Of a DNA stretch of 64,000 nt, positions 1 through 8,692 are shown piece after piece. Every line of letters starts with the position of its first letter. The first letter of the stretch is position 1. Both the position numbers and the translations under genes were made by a program. The DNA is from Bacteroidales bacterium (GTDB lineage Bacteria > Bacteroidota > Bacteroidia > Bacteroidales > UBA932): the NCBI GenBank assembly GCA_015060245.1, contig SUYU01000004.1:81658-145657 (forward strand), in the 5' to 3' direction. Under the pieces are notes generated by a model, which had not been told where the DNA came from, did not search any database, and saw only the letters and a program-made list of their open reading frames with translations.

Positions 1-650
1 AGGGATTAGGTGGTATTTTAAATGACTTGTATGGTGTATATGATAGGGCAGAGGAAATAGATTTTGAAAATTTGCCCCAAAAGTTTGTCATTAAAACAAC
101 AGATGGTGGAGGTGGCAATACTATAATAATTTGTACTGATAAGAAGGCCTTGGATATTAAGAGTACAATAAAAAGAGTAAACTCATGGTTAAATGCCAAG
201 GAGGTTAATGCCGGTAGGGAATGGGCTTATACTAAAATACAAAAGTCAAGGATTGTAGTAGAAAAATTTTTAGAGAATTATAATAATCCAGAAGCAGGTA
301 TAGAAGATTTTAAAATACTATGTTTTCATGGTAAACCTGAATATGTTATAGTAGATACAGATAGGTATATTGGCCATAAACGAGACTTTTATGACTTAAA
401 CTGGAATAAGTTAAATATTAAAAGTGATTGTATGCAACTTGAGGATGAATATCCCAAGCCAACTAACTTATCTCAAATGTTGGAAGTAGCCAAAGTTTTG
501 TCAGAGGATTTTCCTGCTGTTAGAGTTGATTTATATAATGTGTCCGGTAAGATTATTTTTGGAGAACTGACTTTTTATCCTTGGAGTGGTTATGTCCAAT
601 TTGATCCGGATGAATTTGATTATGAGTTAGGAGAAAAGTTTAAGATTTAA
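1..650 (+). CDS. TupA-like ATP-grasp protein, 5' end cut by window
   Basis: The reading frame is open back to the window edge (it reads LGGILND before the track's TTG start), so the track start is artificial and the gene begins outside. The visible 210 or so residues match the TupA-like ATP-grasp family found in polysaccharide loci: LYGVYD near the front, KTTDGGGGN (the nucleotide-binding loop), GREWAY, DFKILCFHGKPEY, and the C-terminal RVDLYN and GELTFYP blocks that carry metal and ATP ligands. Such proteins probably ligate an amino acid or similar group to a sugar or polymer in the cytoplasm; the substrate is not known. The base composition is AT-rich, like the next two genes, which suggests a recently exchanged polysaccharide segment. 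Confidence 0.8.
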   Translation, partial: GLGGILNDLYGVYDRAEEIDFENLPQKFVIKTTDGGGGNTIIICTDKKALDIKSTIKRVNSWLNAKEVNAGREWAYTKIQKSRIVVEKFLENYNNPEAGIEDFKILCFHGKPEYVIVDTDRYIGHKRDFYDLNWNKLNIKSDCMQLEDEYPKPTNLSQMLEVAKVLSEDFPAVRVDLYNVSGKIIFGELTFYPWSGYVQFDPDEFDYELGEKFKI

Positions 651-692
651 TATGAAAATTCTTTATCAAATACAGAGTGTAAGGTTGTTTAA

Positions 693-944
693 GGAATAGG
701 GATTGGGGCAGCATATTTAGTTGGTGAAAATTTCTCTTGCATACATTGTACTACACTTGGTGCAAAAGAAGGTAAGAGGCCTATTATAGGAGATAATGTA
801 ACATTAGGAGCAACAGTTACTATAATAGGAGATGTTCACATAGGAAATAATGTAATTATCGGTGCAGGAACGGTTGTTGTTAAAGATATTCCTGATAATT
901 GTGTTGTTGTAGGAAACCCAGCGAGAATTATTAAGAGAATTTAA
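693..944 (+). pseudogene. 3' remnant of serine O-acetyltransferase-like gene
   Basis: An open frame that starts after a TAA (690-692) and ends at TAA 942-944 encodes about 83 residues of left-handed beta-helix hexapeptide repeats: [22 protein letters not shown], then [28 protein letters not shown] and the closing NPARIIKRI. This is the C-terminal half of a CysE/WcaB-type serine or sugar acetyltransferase. No ATG, GTG or TTG lies at a usable position, and the N-terminal helical half and the catalytic His region are missing. A 15-codon ORF (652-699) just upstream overlaps in another frame and could be debris of the 5' end. The ORF track misses this remnant because it has no start. I call it a decayed gene within the polysaccharide locus. 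Confidence 0.75.
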
Positions 945-984
945 TAGTCTATACTAATATTCTCATTTGTTATAAGAAAGTTTT

Positions 985-2112
985 ATGGGAAAAAAGATAT
1001 TTATAGTCGTAAATCAAGATTTTTTCTTCTTAAGTCATCGGCTTCCGATAGGTCTTGCCGCTAAAGATAGAGGATATGATGTTACAGTTGTTTGTGAGGA
1101 TACAGGCGTTTCAGAACAAATTAGAAATTACGGAATAAATACTGTTGATTTACCCATAAATAAAGCCGGAACAGATTTAAAGGATGAAATACGAACTCTT
1201 TTTTTTCTAATTCGTTTATTTAGAGAAGAAAAGCCTGATATTGTCCATTTGGTTGGATTGAAAATTATCCTTTGGGGAAGCATTGCTTGCAGAGTGGCAG
1301 GTGTGAAATCTATGGTTAGTGCCGTTTGTGGATTGGGGGTACTTTTTGATGAACAGCATTCTAATTCACTGATGTCACGTTCAATTTTAAAAGTATTGAG
1401 AATTACACATAGGAAAAATAATCTTGCTGTAATTTTTCAGAATAAGGATGATAAGAGTATATTCCTTAATGCTAAAATTATGAAAGAAGAGCAGTGCGCT
1501 TTTACCAATGGATCGGGTATAAATCTAAAGAATTATGATTATACACCAGAACCTAGTGAAGGTCCTATAAATGTAATTTTTACAGCAAGAATGGTTGAGG
1601 ATAAGGGTACAATGGTATTGATTGATGCTGCCAGAAAGTTGGAATCACAATATAGGGGAAAGATACAATTTCTGCTATGTGGAGGTCTTGATACTAATCC
1701 TAATGGAATCACCAGAGAAATGCTGGAAAATAGTTGTGATGGAGAATATATTCAATGGCTTGGACATAGGAAGGATGTGCTTGATTTGTTGAAAAAATCA
1801 CATATAATGGCTTTCCCATCCTGGTATAGAGAGGGATTGCCAAAATCCGTAATAGAAGCAGAGGCCGTTGGCAGACCAATTATTACTACTGATTCCGTTG
1901 GTTGCAGAGATACCGTTGAGGATGGTGTAAATGGTTTTATAATACCAATTAAAGATTCAGATGCCCTTGCTGATGCTTTGAAAAAACTTGTAGACGACTC
2001 TGATTTAAGAAAACGAATGGGGCTTAATGCCAGAAAATTTGCGGTAAGAAATTTCAATATTGACGATGTGGTTAGAGTGCATTTGGGTATTTATGATTCC
2101 TTTGTTAATTAG
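985..2112 (+). CDS. GT4-family glycosyltransferase
   Basis: A 375-residue GT-B enzyme of family GT4. The N-terminal domain begins IFIVVNQDFFFLSHRLP, the pattern of undecaprenyl-linked GalNAc/galactosyl transferases such as PglA/WbpH relatives. The C-terminal Rossmann domain has VIFTARMVEDKG, then WLGHRKDV and the EX7E donor site in REGLPKSVIEAEAVGRP. It should add one sugar to a lipid-linked polysaccharide intermediate at the cytoplasmic face of the inner membrane. It follows the acetyltransferase remnant and lies 15 bases before the nucleotidyltransferase. Its AT-rich composition differs from the genes after 2128. Donor and acceptor cannot be read from sequence. Confidence 0.85.
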   Translation: MGKKIFIVVNQDFFFLSHRLPIGLAAKDRGYDVTVVCEDTGVSEQIRNYGINTVDLPINKAGTDLKDEIRTLFFLIRLFREEKPDIVHLVGLKIILWGSIACRVAGVKSMVSAVCGLGVLFDEQHSNSLMSRSILKVLRITHRKNNLAVIFQNKDDKSIFLNAKIMKEEQCAFTNGSGINLKNYDYTPEPSEGPINVIFTARMVEDKGTMVLIDAARKLESQYRGKIQFLLCGGLDTNPNGITREMLENSCDGEYIQWLGHRKDVLDLLKKSHIMAFPSWYREGLPKSVIEAEAVGRPIITTDSVGCRDTVEDGVNGFIIPIKDSDALADALKKLVDDSDLRKRMGLNARKFAVRNFNIDDVVRVHLGIYDSFVN

Positions 2113-2127
2113 TGTCAACTAATTCTT

Positions 2128-3033
2128 ATGAAACCAACTTTATTGATATTGGCAGCGGGTATGGGGAGCCGTTATGGCGGTTTGAAGCAGTTGGATGGTG
2201 TTGGTCCAAGCGGTGAGACCATTATGGATTATTCGGTCTTTGATGCGGCTCGTGCTGGTTTTGGCAAAATTGTATTTGTTATAAGAAAACATTTCAGAGA
2301 GGAGTTTGAGCAGAAGGTTGTCCCTAAATACAAAAAGATTGTAGATGTTGAACTGGTTGAACAGGAAATGGACAAACTTCCAACAGGCTTTAGTCTCAAT
2401 CCCAATAGGGTAAAACCCTGGGGGACCGGTCATGCCACGCTTATGGCCGCAGATGTTATTGATACTCCGTTTGCTGTAATAAATGCAGATGATTTTTATG
2501 GCGCAAAATCTTTTCAGGTTCTTGCAGATTTCTTGAGGGCGCAGATAGGGGAGAAGGGCAAGTACTGTATGGTGGGATTTTACCTTAATAAGACTTTGTC
2601 TGAAAGCGGAGAGGTGTCGCGTGGAATATGTACTGTAGATGATAATCATTATCTCACCACAGTTGAGGAGCACCATAAGGTAAAGGAAAAAGAGGGGGTA
2701 ATAACGGGTGTTGGAATGAACGGTTTAGAGAGAGTATTGAATGGCAATGAGTATGCTTCAATGAATATGTGGGGCTTTACTCCTGATGTATTTGAGTATG
2801 GGCTTCAGATGTTCAGAGATTTTCTGAAGAAAAGCGCAGATGACCTTACAAAAGAGTTTTATATACCATATGTTGTTAATACAACTATCAATCAGGGACT
2901 TGCAAGTGTAAAAGTGTTAAGTAGCCCAGATCAGTGGTTTGGAGTCACATATAAAGAAGACAGGCCTGCTGTGATGGAACGGTTAAGGACAATGGTGGCC
3001 GATGGCCTCTATCCCAATCCTCTTTTTGAGTGA
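2128..3033 (+). CDS. Sugar nucleotidyltransferase-family protein
   Basis: A 301-residue NTP_transferase protein. The N-terminal signature LAAGMGSRYGGLKQLDGVG is the nucleotide-binding loop of sugar-1-phosphate nucleotidyltransferases, and FAVINADDFYG is the metal-binding Asp region. This long form is common in Bacteroidales and is often annotated only as nucleotidyltransferase; it may make an NDP-sugar or NDP-alditol for surface glycan synthesis. It starts 15 bases after the GT4 gene, so the two may share a transcript, but its composition is less AT-rich and closer to the chromosomal average. The substrate is unknown. Confidence 0.85.
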   Translation: MKPTLLILAAGMGSRYGGLKQLDGVGPSGETIMDYSVFDAARAGFGKIVFVIRKHFREEFEQKVVPKYKKIVDVELVEQEMDKLPTGFSLNPNRVKPWGTGHATLMAADVIDTPFAVINADDFYGAKSFQVLADFLRAQIGEKGKYCMVGFYLNKTLSESGEVSRGICTVDDNHYLTTVEEHHKVKEKEGVITGVGMNGLERVLNGNEYASMNMWGFTPDVFEYGLQMFRDFLKKSADDLTKEFYIPYVVNTTINQGLASVKVLSSPDQWFGVTYKEDRPAVMERLRTMVADGLYPNPLFE

Positions 3034-3110
3034 ATGAAATAAGCATTTATATATATTTCAATTATTTGTAATTTTTTATCATTTTTGCAGAATAATTACT
3101 AAAGAATTTG

Positions 3111-3974
3111 ATGTTAACCTTAACTTTCCATACTACAAATAAAGATTCATGGCTTTCCAAAATTATGGAATACAGAAATTGTATTCAGAGTGGGGACTGT
3201 GATGCTGTTATCTTTACATTTCCCGGTATTGAAGTTAAGAATCTTAAACCAGTTCACATAGTTTCTCTTGCCTGTCTTATAGAACATATCAACAGGTTCA
3301 ATGTCAATATAAAAGTAGATAGAAAAACGGCTGTTGGAGATTATTTATATAGGACCCTAAAATTTAGAGAGTATTGGGCAGGAGGTCGAGACCATTCTCA
3401 CATTGAGGATGAGAATATATTAAATCTGTGGAGACTTAAAGAGGAACAAAAAGAACTATATGGTAATGAGGTGGCAAATTATTTGAAAACCAAGTTCAAA
3501 TCGGATAAGGATCTTTCGGCCGTAAAACTCTCTATTACAGAAGCATTTTATAATGTTTGCGACCATGCAGATGCCAAAGGGAATGCATTCTCTTTTATAT
3601 TGTTTGATCCTGATAAACAAATATTACAGATTGCCGTTTGTGATTTTGGCATAGGAATTGGTAATTCGGTTAGAACAATTCTTCCATATGTAACTGATGA
3701 GGAGGCTTTACGAAAAGCCATAGAACCCAAATTTACTGTAAGGTCAAAGGTGCATAATAGCGGAATGGGATTGTACACGATTAGGGGTAGTAGTACTGAA
3801 GACCAGAATATGCTTATCTTAAGTAATGGGGCCTTCCTGATGACGAAGGGGGAATCTATCAGAACTCAAAAAATGGATTTTGAATTTCAAGGCACTCTAG
3901 TGTATTACAAAATAAACTTGAATCACTATGAGGTTGCTGAAACATTAGATATATTGGATTTTGATTATTTATAA
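3111..3974 (+). CDS. GHKL/HATPase-fold ATP-binding regulatory protein
   Basis: The track begins at TTG 3108; I prefer the ATG one codon later. About 287 residues. The C-terminal half has a GHKL ATPase: N box EAFYNVCDHA, G1 box VCDFGIGIGN, and G2 box SGMGLYTI. There is no His-phosphotransfer box and no membrane segment, so it is not a classical sensor kinase; it looks like a cytoplasmic anti-sigma/SpoIIAB-like or similar ATP-binding switch. The first 120 residues or so resemble no domain I recognise with certainty (possibly STAS-like). The next gene, 15 bases on, encodes a STAS-like DUF4325 protein, and a terminator follows, so these two form their own unit inside the polysaccharide locus. The target is unknown. 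Confidence 0.75.
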   Translation: MLTLTFHTTNKDSWLSKIMEYRNCIQSGDCDAVIFTFPGIEVKNLKPVHIVSLACLIEHINRFNVNIKVDRKTAVGDYLYRTLKFREYWAGGRDHSHIEDENILNLWRLKEEQKELYGNEVANYLKTKFKSDKDLSAVKLSITEAFYNVCDHADAKGNAFSFILFDPDKQILQIAVCDFGIGIGNSVRTILPYVTDEEALRKAIEPKFTVRSKVHNSGMGLYTIRGSSTEDQNMLILSNGAFLMTKGESIRTQKMDFEFQGTLVYYKINLNHYEVAETLDILDFDYL

Positions 3975-3989
3975 TTAGAGGAGGTTAGT

Positions 3990-4265
3990 ATGTGCACAAT
4001 AAATATAGCCTATATACTTAAGGATTCAGATTATCCTACAGCCGGGGCAAAATTGTATGATTTAATTATTGCCAAGTATGACACTGAGGATTCTATAACT
4101 TTAGACCTTGTGGATGTTGACGCATTGCCTTCAATGTTTTTGAATACATCTATAGGGAAACTGATTTCAGATAAAGGAAAAATGGCTTTGAAGAAAATCA
4201 GGTTCTCAAATATTACAAAAAGTCAGGCTGAGAGAATTAAAGACTACGTAGCAAAAGTATCATAA
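3990..4265 (+). CDS. STAS-like protein, DUF4325 family
   Basis: A 91-residue protein with a strong Shine-Dalgarno (GAGGAGG) just before the ATG. The pattern SITLDLVDVDALPSMFLNTSIGKLI matches the STAS-like DUF4325 fold, in which a short strand ending in Asp residues leads into a helix. DUF4325 proteins commonly sit beside HATPase proteins, as here, and are thought to act as a partner in an anti-sigma/anti-anti-sigma-like switch. It lies 15 bases after the ATPase gene and just before an intrinsic terminator. The pairing is seen; the function is inferred. Confidence 0.7.
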   Translation: MCTINIAYILKDSDYPTAGAKLYDLIIAKYDTEDSITLDLVDVDALPSMFLNTSIGKLISDKGKMALKKIRFSNITKSQAERIKDYVAKVS

Positions 4266-4276
4266 TATCATAAGAT

Positions 4277-4302
4277 AAAGCACCTTTCGGGGTGCTTTTT
4301 TG
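4277..4302 (+). terminator. Intrinsic terminator after STAS-like gene
   Basis: An 8-bp perfect stem (AAAGCACC / GGTGCTTT) with a 6-base loop is followed by a T run. It ends the ATPase/STAS-like pair and separates it from the flippase gene. Confidence 0.85.
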
Positions 4303-4393
4303 TATCAGAAGATATTATACTTATTCGTATAATTTTAATGTAATCTTTGAAAGGTCATGATAATTTCAGTAATTTCGTATCTTTAATTTTATT

Positions 4394-5830
4394 ATGGCAG
4401 GTGTTGGAAAAAATAGGACTTTTGTAGGGGTAGCATGGAGTGCGGTGGAGCGGTTTTCTGTGCAGGGAATCAAATTTTTGTTGCAGTTGGTCATTGCCAG
4501 GCTGTTGTTGCCTTCGGATTACGGGCTTATAGCAATGTTGGCCATTTTTATGGAGGTGGCACAGTGTTTCATTGATTCGGGTTTTGGCAATGCGCTCATT
4601 CAGAAGCAGGACAGGACCCAGACCGATTATTCTACTGTTTTCTATTTCAATATTGCAGTTGGTGTTTCCATGTATCTTCTTATGGTGCTGGCATCGCCTT
4701 TCATAGCAAGGTTTTATGAACAGCCCATATTGCAACAGATTATACTCTGGTGGGGATTGAACCTTATAATCAACTCTTTTGCCATTGTTCAGCGTACAAT
4801 ACTTACTGTTGCAATAAATTTTAAACTGCAAGCCATAATATCGGTTATTGGTGTTGTAATAAGCGGCATTGTGGCACTCTATATGGCCTATGCCGGTTAT
4901 GGAGTTTGGGCTCTGGTTGTGCAGTCGTTGCTCAATTCTGCCATAGGAACGCTCCTGTTGTGGTTGCTGGTAAGGTGGCACCCTTCGTGGAAGTTCTCTG
5001 CGAGTTCATTCAGGAGCCTCTTTTCGTTCGGGTCAAAACTTCTGGCCAGTTCGTTGCTGCACACTGTTTATACAAACCTCTATACACTTGTCATTGGCAA
5101 GGCTTTCAATGCTTCGCAGTTGGGCCTCTTTTCAAAGGCCTCAAGCATTTCAAAGTTGCCCTCTCTGAACATTACCAATATTCTCAACAGGGTGCTGTAT
5201 CCTGTTCTTTGTGAGGTACAGGATGATGACCGTAAGGTTACCGACAAGTTCTATCTCTATATAAGGCTCAGTTCACTTATTGTTTTTCCGCTCATGGTGG
5301 GGCTTGCAGTTGTTGCGGAGCCTGCTGTGCTTCTTGTGCTTTCAGAGAAGTGGTTGCCTTGCGTGCCTTATCTGCAGATATTGTCAATAGCATATATGTG
5401 GGATCCAGTAATGAACCTTACATGTTCTGTATTGAATGTAAAGCACCGTAGCGACCTTATGTTGCGGGCAGAGATTGTAAAGAAGGTGGTTGCCATAGTA
5501 ATATTGGTTGTAACAATTCCGTTTGGCGTAGAGATCATGTGTTACGGATTGCTTTGTTACTCATTTATTGACCTGTTCATCATAACACAATATACAAAAC
5601 GCATTTTGCCTGAGATAACTTTCTTTAACCATGTGAAAAAGATTCTTCCAATATTGCTTCAGTCTCTCTTTATGGGGGTGATTGTATGGATTTGGATGCT
5701 GATGTTTGATAATCTCTTTGTGCAGTTGTTTGGAGGAGTTTTTGTAGGTAGTGTTGTATATTTGACAAGTATATTTATTTTTTGCAAAAGTGAGACAAAA
5801 ATATTTTTGGAATTGTTTGCTAAACGGTAG
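4394..5830 (+). CDS. Wzx/WzxC-type polysaccharide flippase (MOP superfamily)
   Basis: A 478-residue polytopic membrane protein with about 12-14 hydrophobic segments. The N-terminus GVAWSAVERFSVQGIKFLLQ and LLLPSDYGLIAML are typical of the PST/WzxC lipopolysaccharide flippases. It should move undecaprenyl-linked repeat units across the inner membrane. It begins the second part of the polysaccharide locus and is followed 15 bases later by a GT2 gene, so 4394-8675 reads as one operon of four genes. An ORF within it in another frame (4906-5214) and one antisense (4355-4981) are shadows. Confidence 0.88.
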   Translation: MAGVGKNRTFVGVAWSAVERFSVQGIKFLLQLVIARLLLPSDYGLIAMLAIFMEVAQCFIDSGFGNALIQKQDRTQTDYSTVFYFNIAVGVSMYLLMVLASPFIARFYEQPILQQIILWWGLNLIINSFAIVQRTILTVAINFKLQAIISVIGVVISGIVALYMAYAGYGVWALVVQSLLNSAIGTLLLWLLVRWHPSWKFSASSFRSLFSFGSKLLASSLLHTVYTNLYTLVIGKAFNASQLGLFSKASSISKLPSLNITNILNRVLYPVLCEVQDDDRKVTDKFYLYIRLSSLIVFPLMVGLAVVAEPAVLLVLSEKWLPCVPYLQILSIAYMWDPVMNLTCSVLNVKHRSDLMLRAEIVKKVVAIVILVVTIPFGVEIMCYGLLCYSFIDLFIITQYTKRILPEITFFNHVKKILPILLQSLFMGVIVWIWMLMFDNLFVQLFGGVFVGSVVYLTSIFIFCKSETKIFLELFAKR

Positions 5831-5845
5831 ATATGTTGGAGAATA

Positions 5846-6766
5846 ATGGATTATTTGTATAAAATATCAGTTGTCGTACCCGTATATAATGCGGGTAAAT
5901 ATCTTCATAGGTGTTTGGATTCGCTTGTTAATCAGGCTTTTAGTGGGTATGAGATTGTGCTTGTGAATGATGGGAGTACCGATGATTCAGGAAAAATATG
6001 CGATGCTTATGCTGCTCAATATCCCAATATAACCGTTTTCAATAAGGAGAATGGAGGAGTAAGTTCTGCCCGTCAGTGCGGATTGGATAATTCCAGAGGC
6101 GAGTATCTGCTCTATGTCGATTCTGATGACTGGATTGAGTTGGACATGTTGGCCGATATGTACAATAGTGCCGTTGAAACTAACTCTGATATAGTCTATT
6201 GCGATTTTTATAGGGAATTCAAAAACGAAACACGTTATGCTTATCAGGGCGTTGATGGTTCATATTTGCTTGAACTCTTCAATCACACAAGAGATGGGGT
6301 CTTATGGAACAAACTGATAAGGAGAGAGTGCTTTACCTCCAATAATATTGCCTTTGACAATAAAATCAATTTGTGGGAGGATTTATATATATGTTGCAGG
6401 ATATTGTTGAAAGGTGCTACCGTAAAATATTTGAATAAGGCTTATTATCATTATGATTGTTATTCAAACCCAAATTCCATTTTGAGAAATGAATCAATCA
6501 AAGACATATATAGCCTTATGAATTTTGTGTCGTATTTTGAGGAAATTTTAGATGACAAGAATTTGCTCAGGGTAAGCAAAGCCACAATTAAAGATAAGGT
6601 ATTCAAGAAGAGATATATGCCAATTTTCAAGTGGATTATGTTATATAAGGAAATTAATGTATGGTATATCGAAACTTATAAAGGTGATACAAAAAATCCT
6701 ATAACACTTGCGATGATTGGAATGATAAAATTGTACCGTTTTTTATTTGATAGAAGTTTAAATTAG
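5846..6766 (+). CDS. GT2-family glycosyltransferase
   Basis: A 306-residue GT-A enzyme: SVVVPVYNAGKYLHRCLDSL, VNDGSTDDSG (nucleotide binding), KENGGVSSARQCGLD, and the DXD-type YVDSDDWIE. NLWEDLYICCRILL marks the acceptor/catalytic Asp region (ED motif). It should transfer one sugar to the lipid-linked glycan at the cytoplasmic membrane. It is placed between the flippase and a GT8 gene, with short gaps that point to one transcript. Confidence 0.88.
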   Translation: MDYLYKISVVVPVYNAGKYLHRCLDSLVNQAFSGYEIVLVNDGSTDDSGKICDAYAAQYPNITVFNKENGGVSSARQCGLDNSRGEYLLYVDSDDWIELDMLADMYNSAVETNSDIVYCDFYREFKNETRYAYQGVDGSYLLELFNHTRDGVLWNKLIRRECFTSNNIAFDNKINLWEDLYICCRILLKGATVKYLNKAYYHYDCYSNPNSILRNESIKDIYSLMNFVSYFEEILDDKNLLRVSKATIKDKVFKKRYMPIFKWIMLYKEINVWYIETYKGDTKNPITLAMIGMIKLYRFLFDRSLN

Positions 6767-6779
6767 TATTGTTCTGGAT

Positions 6780-7712
6780 ATGGATATTGTTTTTTGTACC
6801 GACAAGAATTATATAATGCCAACTGGTGTATTGATGACTTCCATATGTGTCAATAATGCATGTCATGACATAATGTTTCATGTTGTATGTAATCCGAATG
6901 TCACCCAAAATGACAAGGATGATTTGACATCCATAACTCTAAAATATGGAAAGAAGATAGCCTTCTATAATGTGGATGCGGCATCGGTTACTGATTTTTC
7001 TGTAGGAAGGAAAGGACAGCCGGGCCATATTACCATTGCTACCTATTATAGGTTGCTTCTGCCAATATTACTGCCGCAGGAGGTGAAAAAAGTGTTGTAT
7101 CTCGATTCCGACATTATTGTAAGAGGAGATATTGGACCATTATTTGACACCGATTTGGGCAATGCTGCCGTGGGGGCTGTTGCAGATATGTCAGAGGGCC
7201 AAATATATATGTATAACAGATTGAGATATTCTTATCAATTTGGTTATTTCAATGCCGGTGTATTGCTCATTAATTTGGAGTATTGGAGAAAGAACAATAT
7301 TTTGGGTGAGTGTGTTGAATTTGCAAAACAATATCCCGAGAGGATCAAATTACATGACCAGGATATTTTAAATTACTTGTTGAGAGAACGGAAAAGGGCT
7401 TTGCCTTTGACATATAATTTTCAGGAAGGTTTTTTATATACCGAGGTTGCTGTCTCTTTAGAAAAATATGAAGATGAGATATTTGCAACAGAGAGTGATC
7501 CTGCAATAATTCATTATACAGCAATCAAGCCTTGGTTCAAACTGTGTGACAATCCATATAGAGGGGTATTTTTGGAGTATAAGTCTTTGACAAAATGGAA
7601 AGATATGCCTTTGGTTCCTGTGACCCTTAAAGAGAAATTGAAGAAGATTTGTATAAAATATGGGATACTTAATTTTGCGGTGCGTTCATATAGGAACATT
7701 AAATTGAATTAG
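6780..7712 (+). CDS. GT8-family glycosyltransferase
   Basis: A 310-residue GT-A enzyme of family GT8 (LgtC/galactosyl- or glucosyltransferase type). Motifs: IVFCTDKNYIMPTGVLMTSI at the start, VLYLDSDIIVRGDI with the metal-binding DSD, YFNAGVLLINLEYWR, LHDQDILN, and IIHYTAIKPW near the C-terminus. It should add a hexose, probably galactose or glucose, to the growing glycan with retention of configuration. The stop codon abuts the ATG of the next gene (7713), showing tight coupling. Confidence 0.88.
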   Translation: MDIVFCTDKNYIMPTGVLMTSICVNNACHDIMFHVVCNPNVTQNDKDDLTSITLKYGKKIAFYNVDAASVTDFSVGRKGQPGHITIATYYRLLLPILLPQEVKKVLYLDSDIIVRGDIGPLFDTDLGNAAVGAVADMSEGQIYMYNRLRYSYQFGYFNAGVLLINLEYWRKNNILGECVEFAKQYPERIKLHDQDILNYLLRERKRALPLTYNFQEGFLYTEVAVSLEKYEDEIFATESDPAIIHYTAIKPWFKLCDNPYRGVFLEYKSLTKWKDMPLVPVTLKEKLKKICIKYGILNFAVRSYRNIKLN

Positions 7713-8675
7713 ATGGAAAAATTGCTCTCAATAATAGTACCTGTATACAATACCGAAGAGTATCTGTGCCGATGTCTTGAATCCATTTTTGACAAAAATG
7801 CAGATAGCGCTCTTTATGAGGTTATTGCAGTTAATGATGGTAGTCCCGACAATTCAATGCACATACTTCGGGGCTTTTGTGGCATTTATAGCAATATGGT
7901 GCTCATTGATAAGGAGAATGGAGGGGTCTCTTCTGCAAGAAATCTTGCTTTGCAAAGGGCTGCTGGAAAGTATGTGGCTTTTGTTGATTCTGATGATGCA
8001 ATTTTTGATGGGGCCCTTGTGCATTTGTTGGATGTGCTCAGGGAATGCAAGGATGATATTGTTGTAATGCGTTCTTTTATGCACGCAGATATTGAGCGGT
8101 ATGGCTGGAGTAAAATATTTAACAATGCGGAGGTTGAAAAACCGGTATCGGTCATAAACAGAAAATATTCACGTGGATCTGTATGTGGATGTGCCTTTTC
8201 CACATCCTTGTTGAGGAGTAATGGAATATTGTTTCCTGAGGGTGTAAGAAATGGTGAGGATACTATCTTTTTCTTTATGTCACTATTCTGGGCAGATTCT
8301 GTAAGGTTTCAGGATATTAAGTTTTATAATGTGATTGGCAGGGAGGGTAGTGCCTCAAATACCTATACGGCACAAAGGTTGGATTCATCAGTTTTGGGGG
8401 TGAAGTTTGTATGCGGGCTTATTGAAAGATTCTCATCTGATGAGAAAGTTGACATTTTCAAATATCTCAAATATATTTTGATTGATTCTATTGTAAAAGC
8501 CACAATCAGTACACCGGGTTGCGGATACAAATATTTGAGGAAACTTGGGCTTGATAAGTTAAGAGAGTCAGACTGTAGAAAAATAACGTACGCAAAATAT
8601 AAGATGGCAGTAATGAACAGATCATTATTGCTATATTATATTCTTGTTATGTTCAAAAAATCAGTACTGAAATAG
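7713..8675 (+). CDS. GT2-family glycosyltransferase
   Basis: A 320-residue GT-A enzyme: LSIIVPVYNTEEYLCRCLES, VNDGSPDNS, DKENGGVSSARN, FVDSDDAIF and the acceptor-side NGEDTIFF. It begins directly after the stop of the GT8 gene. It is the last + strand gene of the polysaccharide locus and converges with rmuC, with only 17 bases between the two stop codons; no clear terminator is visible there. Confidence 0.87.
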   Translation: MEKLLSIIVPVYNTEEYLCRCLESIFDKNADSALYEVIAVNDGSPDNSMHILRGFCGIYSNMVLIDKENGGVSSARNLALQRAAGKYVAFVDSDDAIFDGALVHLLDVLRECKDDIVVMRSFMHADIERYGWSKIFNNAEVEKPVSVINRKYSRGSVCGCAFSTSLLRSNGILFPEGVRNGEDTIFFFMSLFWADSVRFQDIKFYNVIGREGSASNTYTAQRLDSSVLGVKFVCGLIERFSSDEKVDIFKYLKYILIDSIVKATISTPGCGYKYLRKLGLDKLRESDCRKITYAKYKMAVMNRSLLLYYILVMFKKSVLK

Positions 8676-8692
8676 CAGGATATAGGCAGTAC

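Noticed and set aside
4355-4981. 208-residue minus-strand ORF
   Set aside because: Antisense to the flippase gene, Gln/His/Asn-rich composition of a shadow frame.
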